DNA of 10,003 nucleotides from Candidatus Segetimicrobium genomatis. Lineage in GTDB: Bacteria; Sysuimicrobiota; Sysuimicrobiia; Sysuimicrobiales; Segetimicrobiaceae. The stretch's first letter is position 1; each line of letters opens with the position of its first letter. The position numbers were made by a program, and so were the translations under genes. Of the stretch, positions 9,548-10,003 are shown piece after piece. The notes under the pieces were generated by a model, which was not told the origin of the DNA, did not search any database, and saw only the letters and a list, made by a program, of their open reading frames with translations. The DNA lies in the NCBI GenBank assembly GCA_005882445.1, contig VBAN01000009.1:5927-15929 (forward strand), written 5' to 3'.

Positions 9548-10003
9548 TTACGTCCCGCAGCGCAAAAACGCCGAAGGGGGCGCTCCTGCCTGAGGAACAG
9601 GAGATCACTGTGCCGATCGCGTCGGACCGCGACATCTTCACCGCCCGCCGGCACGGACGCACGCTGGCGCTCCAGCTGGGCTACTCGCCCACGGAGGCTA
9701 CCCTAATCGCGACGGTGATCTCGGAACTGGCACGGAATATCGTGCGCTCCGCCAAGCACGGCGAAATCGAGCTCACGGTCGCGAAAGACGCGGGTCGGCA
9801 GGGGATCATGGTGGTGGCCCGGGGAGCGGGGCCATGGCTCGCGGACGTCCCGCGGGCCGTCGCTTGGGGGCCATTCCACTTCGGATAGCCTGGGACTGGG
9901 GACTGGGCCTGCCGGGCGTCCGAAGGCTAGTGGACGAATTCGAGATCTCCTCCGAACCGGGCAAAGGCGCGCAAGGTCGTTATTAAAAATGGTGGAAACG
10001 CTG
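9544..10003 (+). pseudogene. rsbT: Degenerate rsbT (serine/threonine kinase, GHKL ATPase fold), interrupted by several frameshifts
   Basis: RsbT is the switch kinase that phosphorylates RsbS/RsbR and then activates an RsbU-type phosphatase. The frame from 9544 gives EITVPIASDRDIFTARRHGR, a GYSPTEATLIATVISELARN block with the N-box E61-N65, then MVVARGAGPWLAD, and stops at 9886-9888. The G1 box, DxGPGI in the family, reads GAGPWL, so the nucleotide-binding Asp is lost. The rest of the protein continues in other frames: GHSTSDSLGLG (about 9869-9901, after one extra G in the G-run at 9866-9870), LPGVRRLVDEFEISSEPGKG (9909-9968, after an extra A near 9902), KVVIK (9973-9987, after an extra C), and KWW after a missing A in the A-run 9985-9989. 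An ATGA overlap couples it to rsbS. Four indels in about 120 bp plus the lost Asp indicate a dead gene. The 3' end may run past the window. Confidence 0.75.

Noticed and set aside
8605..10003. Explaining all frameshifts here as sequencing error
   Set aside because: Some indels are in homopolymers and could be errors, but the large internal deletion in the nucleotidyltransferase, the missing RsbS N-terminal half and the lost RsbT G1 Asp cannot be; the upstream 8.5 kb has no frameshifts.

Overview
The window comes from a high-GC bacterium that I cannot place firmly. The coding blocks are strongly G+C-rich, all recognisable genes lie on the + strand, and at least one gene has a perfect Shine-Dalgarno. 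The UvrA N-terminal zinc module reads Cys-x3-His plus Cys-x2-Cys, and there are remnants of an RsbS/RsbT pair. Together these lean weakly toward a Terrabacteria-type or uncultured soil/sediment lineage; this is inference only.

Layout. 1-1344: 3' part of a phosphodiester glycosidase (NAGPA-like) gene with a C-terminal Ig-like region, cut by the window start. 1406-3496: uvrB. 3571-6579: uvrA. 6689-7729: a D-2-hydroxyacid dehydrogenase. 7796-8578: an HpcH/HpaI-family class II aldolase. From 8579 to the window end the picture changes. There is a remnant of an ANT(6)-type aminoglycoside nucleotidyltransferase gene (about 8605-8815) and an AT-rich non-coding stretch (about 8816-8999). These are followed by a small unrecognised ORF (9000-9317), a truncated and frameshifted rsbS (about 9340-9547), and an rsbT broken by several indels (9544 to window end).

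How the genes work together. UvrA and UvrB are the damage-recognition and loading parts of nucleotide excision repair. Each has a TATAAT box so close to its ATG that the mRNAs should be leaderless or nearly so. The dehydrogenase and aldolase form a likely two-gene metabolic unit acting on 2-oxo/2-hydroxy acids. The last 1.4 kb looks like a small graveyard of accessory genes: a drug-modification-type enzyme and a stress-signalling switch, both decayed, next to intact housekeeping genes.

The most useful observations are these: UvrB lacks a conserved block of about 25 residues and has changes at other nearly invariant positions; uvrB and uvrA appear to be leaderless; the nucleotidyltransferase gene keeps only its two ends; and rsbST is decayed, including loss of the ATPase Asp in RsbT. 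I found no convincing new multi-gene system.
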